Shown one piece after another: positions 19,642 to 28,201 of a stretch of DNA of 64,000 bases (within the stretch, counting starts at the first letter, position 1; every line of letters begins with the position of its first letter). The notes beneath the pieces were generated by a model. It ran no database searches. It was not told the DNA's origin and saw only the letters and a program-made list of their open reading frames with translations. This DNA comes from Aurantiacibacter suaedae (GTDB lineage Bacteria; Pseudomonadota; Alphaproteobacteria; Sphingomonadales; Sphingomonadaceae), in the NCBI RefSeq assembly GCF_005434915.1, contig NZ_SKCG01000001.1:620001-684000 (forward strand), read 5' to 3'. The translations under genes and the position numbers were made by a program.

Positions 19642-20310
19642 TTACCACTCACCCCGATAGTCGTGGTTTTCCTCGACCATCTCTTTGAGGCTCGACAGCG
19701 CGCCGGCAGGCTCGCTGGTGTGGCGGCCCGGCTCCTGCGTGCCGGTCTTGGGCTGCTCGCCCTTGGCCAGCGCATCGAGCACGGCGTCCATCCGCTCGGC
19801 GGTCAGGTCTTCGTAGTTGTCGTCGTTGATCTGGACCATCGGCGCGGTGGCGCAGTTGCCCATGCACTCGACCTCGGTGAACGACCAGAGGCCATCGTCC
19901 GAGACGTGCCCCGCTGTCATCCCGCGCTTCTTGCAGGTGGCAATGATCTCGTCCGAGCCGCGCAGCATACACGGCGTCGTGCCGCAGACCTGCACGTGGT
20001 ATTTGCCCACCGGCTCGAGGTTATACATCGTGTAGAAGGTCGCGACTTCGAGTACGCGGATCACCGGCTGATCGAGATAGGCGGCGACGTATTCAATCAC
20101 CGGCAGCGGCAGCCAGCCTTGCGTGTTCGTCTCGGCGCCGACCTGACGCTGGGCGAGATCGAGCAGCGGCATCGTGGCCGAGCGCTGGCGACCCTCAGGG
20201 TAACGGGCGATGGCCTTGTCGGCCTTGGCCTTGGTCTCTTCGTTGAAGGTCCAGCTGCCCCAGCGCTCGCGCAGTTCGGGCGTATCAGGGGCGATCTTAC
20301 GCGCGGCCAT
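19642..20310 (-). CDS. nuoE: NADH-quinone oxidoreductase subunit E
   Basis: This 222-residue thioredoxin-like subunit carries the 2Fe-2S cluster N1a next to NuoF. Ligands are in VCGTTPCMLRGSDEI and VECMGNCATAPMVQI. The ATG at 20310 gives MAARKIAPDTPELRERWGSW. That start lies inside the end of the preceding small membrane gene (14-base overlap), and the further upstream frame would extend deep into it. The C-terminus carries a polar tail of about 45 residues (KTGTQEPGRHTSEPAG and beyond) that many homologues have in shorter form. Confidence 0.96.
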   Translation of the reverse strand: MAARKIAPDTPELRERWGSWTFNEETKAKADKAIARYPEGRQRSATMPLLDLAQRQVGAETNTQGWLPLPVIEYVAAYLDQPVIRVLEVATFYTMYNLEPVGKYHVQVCGTTPCMLRGSDEIIATCKKRGMTAGHVSDDGLWSFTEVECMGNCATAPMVQINDDNYEDLTAERMDAVLDALAKGEQPKTGTQEPGRHTSEPAGALSSLKEMVEENHDYRGEW

Positions 20311-20482
20311 CGGCCAGCCTCCGTTCCAGATAGCGGCCCGCATAGAGGCCGATCACCGCCGCAAAGGCGGTCGACAGGGTTTCCTTGAGCGGTGCCTCGC
20401 CATGGAACACGGCAAGATAGCCCGCAACCGCAGCGGCAAAACCCGCCAGCGCGGCAATGAGGATGATGATCTCGCGCAGCAT
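20297..20482 (-). CDS. 61-aa membrane protein between nuoD and nuoE
   Basis: This small gene encodes 61 residues, opening [20 protein letters not shown], with a first membrane helix (about 4-24), a short polar loop (FHGEAPLKETL) and a second helix (about 38-50), ending in a basic ERRLADGRA tail. Its ATG overlaps the TGA of the SnoaL-like gene (TGATG), and its 3' end overlaps nuoE by 14 bases. I do not recognise a family. Operon position suggests a role with complex I or its membrane arm, which is inference only. Confidence 0.72.
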   Translation of the reverse strand: MLREIIILIAALAGFAAAVAGYLAVFHGEAPLKETLSTAFAAVIGLYAGRYLERRLADGRA

Positions 20483-20832
20483 CAGCGGATGAACTCCACG
20501 CGGGAGCACTTGTCGCCCTCGAAGCTGTACACGGCAACCACGTCGAACGGCTCGACCAGCTCCGAGCCATCGGAAGCCGGGCCGCGCGTGACGTGTTCGC
20601 GGAAGATCACGAAGTCGCCGATGGCCTGCTTCTCGACGATTTCGGCATGGTTCTGCGGCCACTTGGCAAAAGCGGCGGCGAGCCCGGAGCGGGTGCCTTC
20701 TTTGCCTTCGCGCACCACAGCACCGCGATAGTTCGCTTCGCAGGCGTCGTCGGTCATATACGAGACGTAAGTGTCGACCTCCTGCGCATTGTAGGCCGCG
20801 ATCATCTTTTCGGCGGTTGCTAGATTGCTCAC
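20482..20832 (-). CDS. SnoaL / NTF2-like protein inside the nuo operon
   Basis: This 116-residue soluble protein has the SnoaL-like (steroid isomerase / NTF2) cone fold pattern: [20 protein letters not shown] at the start, an [20 protein letters not shown] turn, then [13 protein letters not shown] and [17 protein letters not shown]. Such proteins bind small hydrophobic ligands or act as isomerases and hydrolases. The start is the GTG at 20832, which overlaps the nuoD stop (GTGA). The next small membrane gene begins on its own stop. It is not a known complex I subunit; a ligand-binding or quinone-related role is speculation. Confidence 0.8.
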   Translation of the reverse strand: MSNLATAEKMIAAYNAQEVDTYVSYMTDDACEANYRGAVVREGKEGTRSGLAAAFAKWPQNHAEIVEKQAIGDFVIFREHVTRGPASDGSELVEPFDVVAVYSFEGDKCSRVEFIR

Positions 20833-22043
20833 CGGTCGCACTCCCCGAACACCACGTCGATTGCGCCGAGGATGGCGGTCGCGTCCGGCAGCATGTGGCC
20901 CTTGCACATGAAGTCCATCGCCTGAAGGTGGCTGAACGCGGTCGGGCGGATCTTGCAGCGGTAGGGCTTGTTCGAGCCGTCGCTCACCAGATAGACGCCG
21001 AATTCGCCCTTCGGGCTTTCGGTCGCCACGTAGACTTCACCGGCTGGCACGTGGAAGCCTTCGGTGTAGAGCTTGAAGTGGTGGATCAGCGCTTCCATCG
21101 ACTGTTTCATCTCGCCGCGCTTCGGCGGAACGATCTTGCGGTCGGTGCTGGCCACCGGGCCTTCGGGCATCTCGGCCACGCACTGCTTGATGATGCGCGC
21201 GGACTGATAGACTTCCTGCATCCGCACCATGAAGCGGTCATAGCAGTCCGAATTGGTGCCGACGGGAATGTCGAACTCCATCCGGTCATAGACGTCGTAA
21301 GGCTGGCTCTTGCGCAGATCCCACGGAATGCCGGCAGCCCGGATCATCGGGCCGGAGAAGCCCCATGCGATCGCATCTTCCTGGCTCACGACGGCAATAT
21401 CGACGTTGCGCTGCTTGAAAATGCGGTTGTCAGTGACAAGGCTCATCGCATCGCCGAACAGCTCGGGCAGACGGTTGTCGCACCAGTCGGCAATGTCGGT
21501 CAGCAGCTTGAGCGGAACATCCTGATGCACACCGCCGGGGCGGAACCACGCCGAGTGCATCCGCGCACCAGAAGCCCGCTCGAAGAAGTTGAGGCAGTCT
21601 TCGCGCAGCTCGAACATCCACAGGTTCGGCGTCATCGCGCCGACGTCCATCACGTGGCTGCCCATGTTGAGCATGTGATTGCAGATGCGCGTCAGCTCCG
21701 CGAACATTACGCGCAGATACTGCCCGCGCAGAGGCACTTCGAGATTGAGCAGCTTCTCGATCGCCAGCACGTAGGAGTGCTCCATCGCGAGCGGCGAGCA
21801 ATAGTCGAGCCGGTCGAAATAAGGCAGAGCCTGGAGGTAGGTCTTGTACTCGATCAGCTTCTCGGTGCCGCGATGCAGAAGGCCAACGTGCGGGTCGATC
21901 CGCTCGATGATTTCGCCGTCGAGCTCCATCACCATGCGCAGCACGCCGTGCGCGGCAGGGTGCTGCGGGCCGAAGTTGATCGTGTAGTTGGTGATTTCCT
22001 CGTCACCGGTGGTGGGCGAGGTTTCCAGTTGCAGGCCGCTCAT
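20829..22043 (-). CDS. nuoD: NADH-quinone oxidoreductase subunit D
   Basis: This 404-residue 49-kDa-type subunit forms the quinone site together with NuoB. Conserved stretches are [20 protein letters not shown] (with the quinone-contact His), [18 protein letters not shown] and [20 protein letters not shown]. The C-terminus [12 protein letters not shown] is the classical family ending. It is separate from NuoC, unlike the fused NuoCD of enterobacteria. It overlaps nuoC by 4 bases at its start and the SnoaL-like gene by 4 at its end. Confidence 0.97.
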   Translation of the reverse strand: MSGLQLETSPTTGDEEITNYTINFGPQHPAAHGVLRMVMELDGEIIERIDPHVGLLHRGTEKLIEYKTYLQALPYFDRLDYCSPLAMEHSYVLAIEKLLNLEVPLRGQYLRVMFAELTRICNHMLNMGSHVMDVGAMTPNLWMFELREDCLNFFERASGARMHSAWFRPGGVHQDVPLKLLTDIADWCDNRLPELFGDAMSLVTDNRIFKQRNVDIAVVSQEDAIAWGFSGPMIRAAGIPWDLRKSQPYDVYDRMEFDIPVGTNSDCYDRFMVRMQEVYQSARIIKQCVAEMPEGPVASTDRKIVPPKRGEMKQSMEALIHHFKLYTEGFHVPAGEVYVATESPKGEFGVYLVSDGSNKPYRCKIRPTAFSHLQAMDFMCKGHMLPDATAILGAIDVVFGECDR

Positions 22044-22903
22044 TTGTCGTCGTCCACTTCGGTCGCCGGCTTGGTGTCGGACGCCCCGCCTTCGCGCGGC
22101 GCACGGTCAGGCCGATCCTCGGTCGGCTCGGGGGCATCGGCATCGCCCTTCTCGCTGACAACCTCGGCAGGCGGATCGGCAGGGGTGCCGTTGGCAGCCT
22201 TCTTGTCCGCCTTCTCGCCAGCGCCTGTATCCTTGGCGCTCTCGGTCGTCTTGGGTTCATTGACCGGCGGCGGAGCGGGAGTCTCGCTCGCTTTCTCGTC
22301 GCCGGGGAGGATATATTCCGCCCCTTCCCAAGGGCTCATGAAATCGAAGCTGCGGAAGTCCTGCGCCAGCTCGACCGGCTCATACACCACGCGTCCTTCC
22401 TCTTCGGAATAGCGCAGCTCCTGATAGCCCGTCAGCGGGAAGTCCTTGCGGAAGGGATGACCTTCGAAGCCATAGTCGGTGAGGATGCGGCGCAGGTCGG
22501 TGTTGCCCTCGAACAGCACGCCGTACATGTCGAACACCTCGCGTTCGAGCCAGCCTGCGACCGGCCACAGCGTGGTGACGGTCGGCACCGGGGTATCCTC
22601 GGCGGCCTGAACCTTCACCATGATGCGGTGGTTCTTCGTGAGGCTCAGCAGCATGTAGACGATTTCGAACCGCTCGGCGCGGCCCGGATAGTCGGCCCCG
22701 GCGATTTCCATCAGCTGCTGGTATGCATGGTCGTCGCGCAAGGCACGCAGCGCGTTCTCGATTTCGCCGCGGGCAATCGTGAGCACTACTTCGCCATGCT
22801 CTTCCTTGCCGGCAACGACCTTGTCGCCAAGCGCGGTGGTCAGCGTGTCGAGCACACCCTCGTTCGAGGCAATGCGCGGGGCGGAGTGGAGGACAGCAGC
22901 CAT
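22040..22903 (-). CDS. nuoC: NADH-quinone oxidoreductase subunit C with a long polar tail
   Basis: Residues 1-200 are the normal 30-kDa subunit: [20 protein letters not shown], then [19 protein letters not shown], then [20 protein letters not shown]. After [10 protein letters not shown] the protein continues for about 85 residues of Pro/Ala/Glu/Lys/Asp/Thr-rich, low-complexity sequence with no predicted fold, ending EVDDDK. Typical bacterial NuoC ends near residue 200. The tail is in frame up to the nuoD overlap, so it is not a sequencing artefact of the stop alone. Its function is unknown. Confidence 0.95.
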   Translation of the reverse strand: MAAVLHSAPRIASNEGVLDTLTTALGDKVVAGKEEHGEVVLTIARGEIENALRALRDDHAYQQLMEIAGADYPGRAERFEIVYMLLSLTKNHRIMVKVQAAEDTPVPTVTTLWPVAGWLEREVFDMYGVLFEGNTDLRRILTDYGFEGHPFRKDFPLTGYQELRYSEEEGRVVYEPVELAQDFRSFDFMSPWEGAEYILPGDEKASETPAPPPVNEPKTTESAKDTGAGEKADKKAANGTPADPPAEVVSEKGDADAPEPTEDRPDRAPREGGASDTKPATEVDDDK

Positions 22904-22904
22904 C

Positions 22905-23456
22905 TTAACGCTCGATCGTCCCGGAGCGGCGGATCTTCCGCTGCAATTGCATCACGCCGTAAAGCAGAGCCTCGGCTGTCGGCGGGCAGCCGGGGATATA
23001 GATGTCGACCGGCACGATGCGGTCGCACCCGCGGACCACCGAATAGCTGTAGTGATAGTAGCCGCCGCCATTGGCGCAGCTGCCCATCGAAATCACATAT
23101 TTCGGGTTCGACATCTGGTCGTACACGCGGCGCAGCGCCGGGGCCATCTTGTTGCACAAGGTGCCCGCCACAATCATCACGTCCGACTGGCGCGGCGAAG
23201 CGCGCGGGGCGACGCCGAACCGCTCCATGTCATAGCGCGGCATGTTCACGTGGATCATCTCCACCGCGCAGCACGCGAGCCCGAAGGTCATCCACCACAG
23301 CGAACCCGTGCGCGCCCACTGGAACAGATCTTCGGTGCTGGTGACAAGGAAGCCCTTGTCGTTCACCTCGGTGGAAAGGGCGTTGAAATAGTCCTGATCG
23401 GGCTGACGGACTTCACCGCCCTGCGCCGCCGGAGCCAGAGTTTCGTTCACTCCCAT
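22905..23456 (-). CDS. nuoB: NADH-quinone oxidoreductase subunit B
   Basis: This 183-residue PSST-type subunit holds the terminal cluster N2. The ligands are Cys62 and Cys63 ([12 protein letters not shown]), Cys127 ([16 protein letters not shown]) and Cys157 ([15 protein letters not shown]). I place the start at ATG 23456 ([14 protein letters not shown]), which overlaps the nuoA stop by 10 bases; a GTG two codons later is also possible. The upstream continuation of the frame lies inside nuoA and is not used. One base separates it from nuoC. Confidence 0.96.
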   Translation of the reverse strand: MGVNETLAPAAQGGEVRQPDQDYFNALSTEVNDKGFLVTSTEDLFQWARTGSLWWMTFGLACCAVEMIHVNMPRYDMERFGVAPRASPRQSDVMIVAGTLCNKMAPALRRVYDQMSNPKYVISMGSCANGGGYYHYSYSVVRGCDRIVPVDIYIPGCPPTAEALLYGVMQLQRKIRRSGTIER

Positions 23457-23830
23457 TCGAGAGCTCCTTTCTTCCAGGCATAGGCCAGGCCAATCGCCAA
23501 TTCGCCGAGGAACACCATCATGGTGATCCAACCCGGCCAGCCGGTGAGATCGAGGCTGACCGCCCACGGAAACAGGAAGGCCGCCTCAAGATCGAAAATG
23601 ATGAACAGGATCGCGACCAGATAGAAGCGCACGTCGAACTGGCTGCGTGGATCCTCAAAGGCGGGAAAGCCGCATTCGTATTCGCTGAGCTTGGCCGCGG
23701 TCGGCTTGTGCGCCCCGGTCAGCCGGGCCACGCCCATGGGCAAAAAGACGAAGGCAGCAGACAGAACCACCGCGATTCCCAGGAAGATGAGGATCGGCAG
23801 ATATTCGGTCAGATCAATGGGTGTAGCCAT
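23447..23830 (-). CDS. nuoA: NADH-quinone oxidoreductase subunit A, first gene of the operon
   Basis: This 127-residue membrane subunit has three helices. The conserved loop [20 protein letters not shown] includes the reactive Cys of the deactive-state switch, and [21 protein letters not shown] is the second helix. It heads the transcription unit that extends to 5278; its promoter must lie in the 263-base gap shared with the thiolase gene. The C-terminus KKGALEWE overlaps nuoB. Confidence 0.97.
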   Translation of the reverse strand: MATPIDLTEYLPILIFLGIAVVLSAAFVFLPMGVARLTGAHKPTAAKLSEYECGFPAFEDPRSQFDVRFYLVAILFIIFDLEAAFLFPWAVSLDLTGWPGWITMMVFLGELAIGLAYAWKKGALEWE

Positions 23831-24093
23831 AGGTTACGGACTCGGTTGTTCGGCGCGACGATTTGAGCGCGTCTAGGCAATGGTCGGGCCAAGCGCAAGG
23901 CACCCCAGGCCCAGATTTCAGGCCTTCCTGTGCGTTTCTTGTCGCAAAGCAGCATGATGCGAATCGTTCTCAAGGTTCGGCGACCCGAGAAGTCATTGCG
24001 AGCATGGCGCTTGGCCCCCATGTGGCATGGCGTTAGTACGACACCGTAACGCCAGTCACCTTTCGCATTTTACCTCAACGGAGCGACCGTCCA
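23831..24093 (+). promoter_or_regulatory. Divergent promoter region between nuoA and the thiolase gene
   Basis: These 263 bases carry no gene and must hold promoters for the minus-strand nuo operon and the plus-strand thiolase. A GACTC site (GANTC, the CcrM methylation sequence of alphaproteobacteria) lies just before nuoA at about 23838. The thiolase has GGAG about 11 bases before its ATG. I cannot assign -35/-10 hexamers with confidence on either strand. Confidence 0.5.
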
Positions 24094-25290
24094 ATGGCCA
24101 CTTTCAATTCCGCCGATCCTATCGTTATCCTGTCCTATGCCCGTACCCCGATGGGCGGGATGCAGGGCGCCCTCGCCGAGGTAGCTGCCACCGATCTGGG
24201 CGCCACCGCAGTCAAGGCGGCGATGGAACGGGCCGGCGTTGCGGGCGAGGATGTGGACCGGGTTTACATGGGCTGCGTGCTGCCGGCAGGGCTCGGTCAG
24301 GCTCCGGCGCGCCAGGCGGCGCTGAAGGCCGGGCTGCCGCTTTCGGCGCAGGCCACCACCGTCAACAAGGTATGCGGCAGCGGTATGCAGACCGTCATCA
24401 TGGGCTCCGAAGCGCTTGCCGCAGGCGGGGCCAACGTGATCGTGGCGGGCGGTATGGAGAGCATGACGAATGCCCCCTATCTGCTGAAGAAGCACCGCAG
24501 CGGCGCGCGCCTCGGCCATGATACCGCCTATGACCATATGTTCCTTGATGGACTGGAAGATGCCTACAAGGCAGGCACCGCCATGGGTGCCTATGCCCAG
24601 GAGATGGCGAACGAATATCAGCTCTCGCGCGAGGATATGGACAACTACTCGATCACTTCGCTCGAACGCGCCAATGCGGCCATCGCCAACGGGGCCTTTG
24701 CCGATGAGATCGTTCCGGTCACCTACACCACCCGCAAGGGCGAGGTGACAGTCGACACCGATGAAGGCCCCGGCAACGGCCGCCCTGACAAGATTCCGCA
24801 GCTGCGCCCCGCCTTCGCCAAGGACGGCACGATCACCGCCGCCACCTCATCCTCGATCTCCGATGGCGCAGCAGCGCTGGTGCTGACCCGCAAGAGCGTG
24901 GCCGATGAGAAGGGCCTTACTCCGGTCGCCACGGTGATCGCCACCGCCGCCCATGCACAGGACCCTGCTGCCTTCACCACTGCGCCGGTGGGGGCGATCA
25001 ACAAGGTGCTCGAACAGTCAGGCTGGAGCGTCGACGATGTCGATCTGTGGGAAGTGAACGAGGCCTTCGCCTGCGTCGCGATGTTCGCGATGAAGGACAT
25101 CGGCATCGCGCACGACAAGATCAACGTCAACGGCGGCGGCACGGCTCTCGGCCACCCGATCGGCGCCAGCGGCGCGCGCATCATCGTCACCCTTATCAAT
25201 GCGCTGAAGCAGCAGGGCAAGAAGCGCGGTATTGCGGCCCTGTGCATCGGTGGCGGTGAAGGCACGGCAATTGCGGTGGAACTGGTCTGA
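24094..25290 (+). CDS. Acetyl-CoA C-acyltransferase (thiolase)
   Basis: This 398-residue cytoplasmic biosynthetic-type thiolase condenses or cleaves acyl-CoA, e.g. two acetyl-CoA to acetoacetyl-CoA. All catalytic residues are visible: Cys94 in NKVCGSGMQT, the His354 loop TALGHPIGASGARI and Cys384 in AALCIGGGEGTA, plus the CoA-loop NEAFACVAMF. Whether it serves polyhydroxybutyrate synthesis, isoleucine/leucine breakdown or beta-oxidation is not shown, as no partner gene is adjacent. A hairpin overlaps its stop codon. Confidence 0.93.
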   Translation: MATFNSADPIVILSYARTPMGGMQGALAEVAATDLGATAVKAAMERAGVAGEDVDRVYMGCVLPAGLGQAPARQAALKAGLPLSAQATTVNKVCGSGMQTVIMGSEALAAGGANVIVAGGMESMTNAPYLLKKHRSGARLGHDTAYDHMFLDGLEDAYKAGTAMGAYAQEMANEYQLSREDMDNYSITSLERANAAIANGAFADEIVPVTYTTRKGEVTVDTDEGPGNGRPDKIPQLRPAFAKDGTITAATSSSISDGAAALVLTRKSVADEKGLTPVATVIATAAHAQDPAAFTTAPVGAINKVLEQSGWSVDDVDLWEVNEAFACVAMFAMKDIGIAHDKINVNGGGTALGHPIGASGARIIVTLINALKQQGKKRGIAALCIGGGEGTAIAVELV

Positions 25291-25311
25291 CGGGTTATCC
25301 GTTGACCCGTC
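25289..25311 (+). other. Hairpin at the thiolase stop codon
   Basis: Arms GACGGGT (25289-25295) and ACCCGTC (25305-25311) pair perfectly across a 9-base loop, beginning within the TGA of the thiolase gene. No run of T follows, so this is either a weak or Rho-aided terminator or an mRNA 3'-end stabiliser before the lipoprotein gene. Confidence 0.45.
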
Positions 25312-25355
25312 GGACATAATCAACGAATGTCCCGCTCAACAGAGGGAGCATGGAT

Positions 25356-25790
25356 ATGAAGTATACTGTTTTCGCCGCCGCCGCGGTGCTTGCACTGGCC
25401 GCCTGTAGTGAGGCCGAAGCGCCCGCCGATGCACCGGAAGCCACTGCCAGCGACAGCGGCGATATGCTGACGGGCGAGGAGCCGGGCTTCGAAGCCGTGG
25501 CTCCTGGCACCTATTCGGTCGAGCATTCCAATGGCGACGTCGATACGATCACTATCCATCCCGGCATGACCTTCTCGCGCATCGCCGCAGATGGCACGCC
25601 CACGGGCGGCACCATCTTCATGCAGGACGGCGAGACCTGCTTCGTGGTGGAAGGGGTCGACGGCCACACCTGTTTCACCGATGGCCCGGTGCAGGAAGAC
25701 GGCTCGATGGAGACCACTTCGGAGGAAGGCAACGTTTCGACCGTGCGCCCGGCTCCGGCTGAAGACGCGGTCACCGCTGGCGACGACTGA
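25356..25790 (+). CDS. Small secreted lipoprotein, unknown function
   Basis: This 144-residue precursor begins MKYTVFAAAAVLALAACSEA, a signal peptide ending in the lipobox LAAC, so the mature protein would be lipid-anchored at Cys17. The mature part is acidic and includes TCFVVEGVDGHTCF, a two-cysteine segment that could form a disulfide. No known domain is recognised. An ATG two codons earlier (25350) sits too close to the AGGGAG ribosome site, so 25356, 7 bases from it, is the better start. A strong terminator follows. Confidence 0.75.
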   Translation: MKYTVFAAAAVLALAACSEAEAPADAPEATASDSGDMLTGEEPGFEAVAPGTYSVEHSNGDVDTITIHPGMTFSRIAADGTPTGGTIFMQDGETCFVVEGVDGHTCFTDGPVQEDGSMETTSEEGNVSTVRPAPAEDAVTAGDD

Positions 25791-25814
25791 GCGAAAGACC
25801 CATCGCAAAAAACC

Positions 25815-25846
25815 AAAAGGGCGGCCCTGGTGCCGCCCTTTTCTTT
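25815..25846 (+). terminator. Bidirectional intrinsic terminator
   Basis: Stem GGGCGGC / GCCGCCC with the short loop CCTGGT is followed by TTTTCTTT on the plus strand; on the minus strand the same stem is followed by TTTTGGTTTTTT. It lies between the convergent lipoprotein and SH3-domain genes and can end both transcripts. Confidence 0.85.
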
Positions 25847-25865
25847 GGCTGAAAGGTGGTCGCGC

Positions 25866-26354
25866 TCAGGGCTCGCCATCTCCCCATAGCCGTTCGGCCT
25901 CGACAAATCCCTTGTGCCCGCGCGCCGAAAACTCGCACCAGCCATCTGCGCACTCACCCAACATGCCGACTACGCCCGGCTCGACATGCCAAAGCAAAGG
26001 TGCGGAAGCACTGCCCTCACCCCTTATGTCCGCTGCGTCCTCGCCGATCACGATTGCCCCGCGCGACCGGGTGAGCAGGCGCGCCGCCATCCATCCGCGC
26101 ATCCCATCGGGATCTTCGACATAGCGCCAGCCCTCGTTCACGCGCAGCACCTTCACCGGCAGCCCTTCGCGCTGATAGACCCATTCGATCGGGTAATTCA
26201 TGCTCGGGCCGACGCGCATGTAAACCTTGCTGACCGAGATGCTGGCCCAATAGGGCGTCTCGCTGGTTTGCGCGTAGGCCTGGGTGCCCGAGAACCCTGC
26301 ACCGAACGCACAAGCGACGGCGCCAACGACCGAAATGATCTGCCTGGAAAACAT
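25866..26354 (-). CDS. Secreted bacterial SH3-domain protein
   Basis: This 162-residue protein starts MFSRQIISVVGAVACAFGAG and has a signal peptide with likely cleavage after AYA (about residue 27). Two SH3-like units follow. The first is VYMRVGPSMNYPIEWVYQRE, continuing LPVKVLRVNEGWRYVED and GMRGWMAARLL. The second is shorter: GVVGMLGECADGWCEFSARG. Such domains bind cell-wall peptides or act in envelope remodelling. The ATG at 26354 is chosen over in-frame upstream starts because the signal peptide follows it directly. It is transcribed divergently from the ammonium transporter. Confidence 0.85.
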   Translation of the reverse strand: MFSRQIISVVGAVACAFGAGFSGTQAYAQTSETPYWASISVSKVYMRVGPSMNYPIEWVYQREGLPVKVLRVNEGWRYVEDPDGMRGWMAARLLTRSRGAIVIGEDAADIRGEGSASAPLLWHVEPGVVGMLGECADGWCEFSARGHKGFVEAERLWGDGEP

Positions 26355-26502
26355 GGCCACGTGATAGTCGCCTGCGCACAATCGGTGCAACAGGCTACGC
26401 GATCTTGCCCGCAACGGCCTTTGTGCTCTAACAGGCGCGTCCACGGGAGAGAACCGCCCACGGCGCAGCGTGCCGGGGCGGATTGCAGGGGAAGAAAATC
26501 GC

Positions 26503-27798
26503 ATGTTTCGCAAACTAGCCGCCGGTCTGTGGCTCGCCGCCGCTTCTGACGCCGCCTTGGCGCAAGACCTTGTACCCGCCGCCGGCGATAGCGGCGATAC
26601 GGCATGGATTCTCGTCTGCTCGGCGCTGGTGCTGCTGATGTGTCTGCCCGGCCTCGGCCTGTTTTACGGCGGGCTGGTGCGCGCCAAGAACTTCCTCTCG
26701 GTGCTCATTCAGGTGGCCGCCGTGGCGGGTCTTGCATCGGTGCTGTGGGTGATCGTTGGCTACACGCTGGCCTTTGGTGAGACCACCGGCGGCGTGCTGG
26801 GCAATGGCCGCGCATGGATGTTGATCAGTCTCGGCCCTGTGCGCAGCGGACTCACCATCCCTGAAAGCACCTTCGTGCTGTTCCAGATGACCTTTGCCGC
26901 GATTACTCCGGCGCTGATGGTGGGCGCATGGGTGGACCGCGCGCGATTCGGCTGGGTCATGGCTTTCACCGCGATATGGGGTCTACTGGTCTATGCCCCT
27001 GTGGCGCACTGGATCTGGGGTGGCGGCTGGCTCGCCCACCTCGGCGCGCTCGACTTTGCGGGCGGCATTGTGGTGCACACCACGGCCGGCGTCTCCGCGC
27101 TGATCGTGGCTCTGCTGCTCGGGCGGCGGCAGGGCTTTCCCACCGCCTCGCTGCTGCCTCATGCTCCCGGCATGACGATGCTCGGCGCGATGCTGCTGTG
27201 GGTCGGCTGGTTCGGCTTTAACGGCGGCTCGGCCCTTACCGCTACCGACGATGCGGCAAGCGCCATCATCGCCACGCATACCGCTGCCGCCGTGGCCGCG
27301 CTGATGTGGGTGCTGATCGAGAAGATCAAGTTCGGCAAGCCGACCACAGTGGGCTTCGCCACCGGCGCTATCGCCGGGCTGGCGACGATCACGCCTGCCG
27401 CCGGATTCGTCTCGCCGGGCGCCGCGATCCTGTTCGGCGCGCTGGGCGCAATCGTTTGCTTCTGGGCCATCACGCTGGTCAAAAACCGCCTCCGGATCGA
27501 CGATTCGCTCGACGTCTTCGCAGTCCACGGCGTGGGCGGAATGCTGGGCTCGGTTCTGCTGGCGCTGTTCCTGTCGGTCGATCTCGGCGGCACCGGCTAT
27601 GCCGAAGGTATGGGCATGGCGCGGATGCTCGCGGTGCAGGTTGCTGCCGTGGGAGCGGTGGCGCTGTTCTCGGCGATTGTCACCGCCCTCATCGCGCTGG
27701 CGGTTTCGCTGTTCATTCCGATGCGGGTGAGCGCGGAAGAGGAAGTCGAAGGTCTCGACCAGACCAGCCACGGCGAACGCGGCTGGATGTTCGATTGA
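26503..27798 (+). CDS. amt: Ammonium transporter
   Basis: This 431-residue inner-membrane Amt channel has an N-terminal signal sequence (MFRKLAAGLWLAAASDAALA) and about 11 helices. Conserved features are PGLGLFYGGLVRAKN, the first pore His in GGIVVHTTAGVSALIVALLL, MLGAMLLWVGWFGFNGGSAL, and the second pore His in FAVHGVGGMLGSVLLALF. The start ATG 26503 has GGGGAAG about 8 bases upstream. Amt genes are usually paired with glnK; here no PII gene is adjacent, so regulation is either from a distant glnK or different. Confidence 0.93.
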   Translation: MFRKLAAGLWLAAASDAALAQDLVPAAGDSGDTAWILVCSALVLLMCLPGLGLFYGGLVRAKNFLSVLIQVAAVAGLASVLWVIVGYTLAFGETTGGVLGNGRAWMLISLGPVRSGLTIPESTFVLFQMTFAAITPALMVGAWVDRARFGWVMAFTAIWGLLVYAPVAHWIWGGGWLAHLGALDFAGGIVVHTTAGVSALIVALLLGRRQGFPTASLLPHAPGMTMLGAMLLWVGWFGFNGGSALTATDDAASAIIATHTAAAVAALMWVLIEKIKFGKPTTVGFATGAIAGLATITPAAGFVSPGAAILFGALGAIVCFWAITLVKNRLRIDDSLDVFAVHGVGGMLGSVLLALFLSVDLGGTGYAEGMGMARMLAVQVAAVGAVALFSAIVTALIALAVSLFIPMRVSAEEEVEGLDQTSHGERGWMFD

Positions 27799-27845
27799 TG
27801 GCCCGTCAAGCTAAGGTTCAGCGCCAATCGCGTAAGGGGCCACCC

Positions 27846-28199
27846 ATGCACAGAACCTTTATCACGCTGGCGCTGGCCTCGGCCATGCTCGCTGGTCCTG
27901 CCTTGGCGCAGAACGGGATCGGCACGATGGAGCGCGGGACCTATGTCTGCGAGCTGCCCGGCGACGTACGCGGCGCGGCGGGCATCGCGCAACCCGAAGC
28001 GAACTTCACGATCATCAGCGCCTCGCGCTATTCGAGCCCTCAAGGCGGCGGCACCTACCTGCGCCGCGGCGACGTGGTGCGCATGACCAGCGGCCCACGC
28101 CACGGCGATGCCTACCGCATGATAAGCCGCAACTTCCTGCGCCTGCTCGATGATGATGGCACCCCAGGTAAGCTCCGCTGCATCCGACGAGGGCGCTGA
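27846..28199 (+). CDS. Small secreted protein, unknown function
   Basis: This 117-residue precursor has a clear signal peptide (MHRTFITLALASAMLAGPAL, cleavage after ALA). The mature domain starts QNGIGTMERGTYVCELPGDV and contains SASRYSSPQGGGTYLRRGDV and a C-terminal LRCIRRGR; its two cysteines may pair. I do not recognise the family by name, although short periplasmic proteins of this pattern are common in sphingomonads. It follows amt by 47 bases on the same strand. The next gene is on the opposite strand, with its 3' end 2 bases away. Confidence 0.7.
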   Translation: MHRTFITLALASAMLAGPALAQNGIGTMERGTYVCELPGDVRGAAGIAQPEANFTIISASRYSSPQGGGTYLRRGDVVRMTSGPRHGDAYRMISRNFLRLLDDDGTPGKLRCIRRGR

Positions 28200-28201
28200 G
28201 C

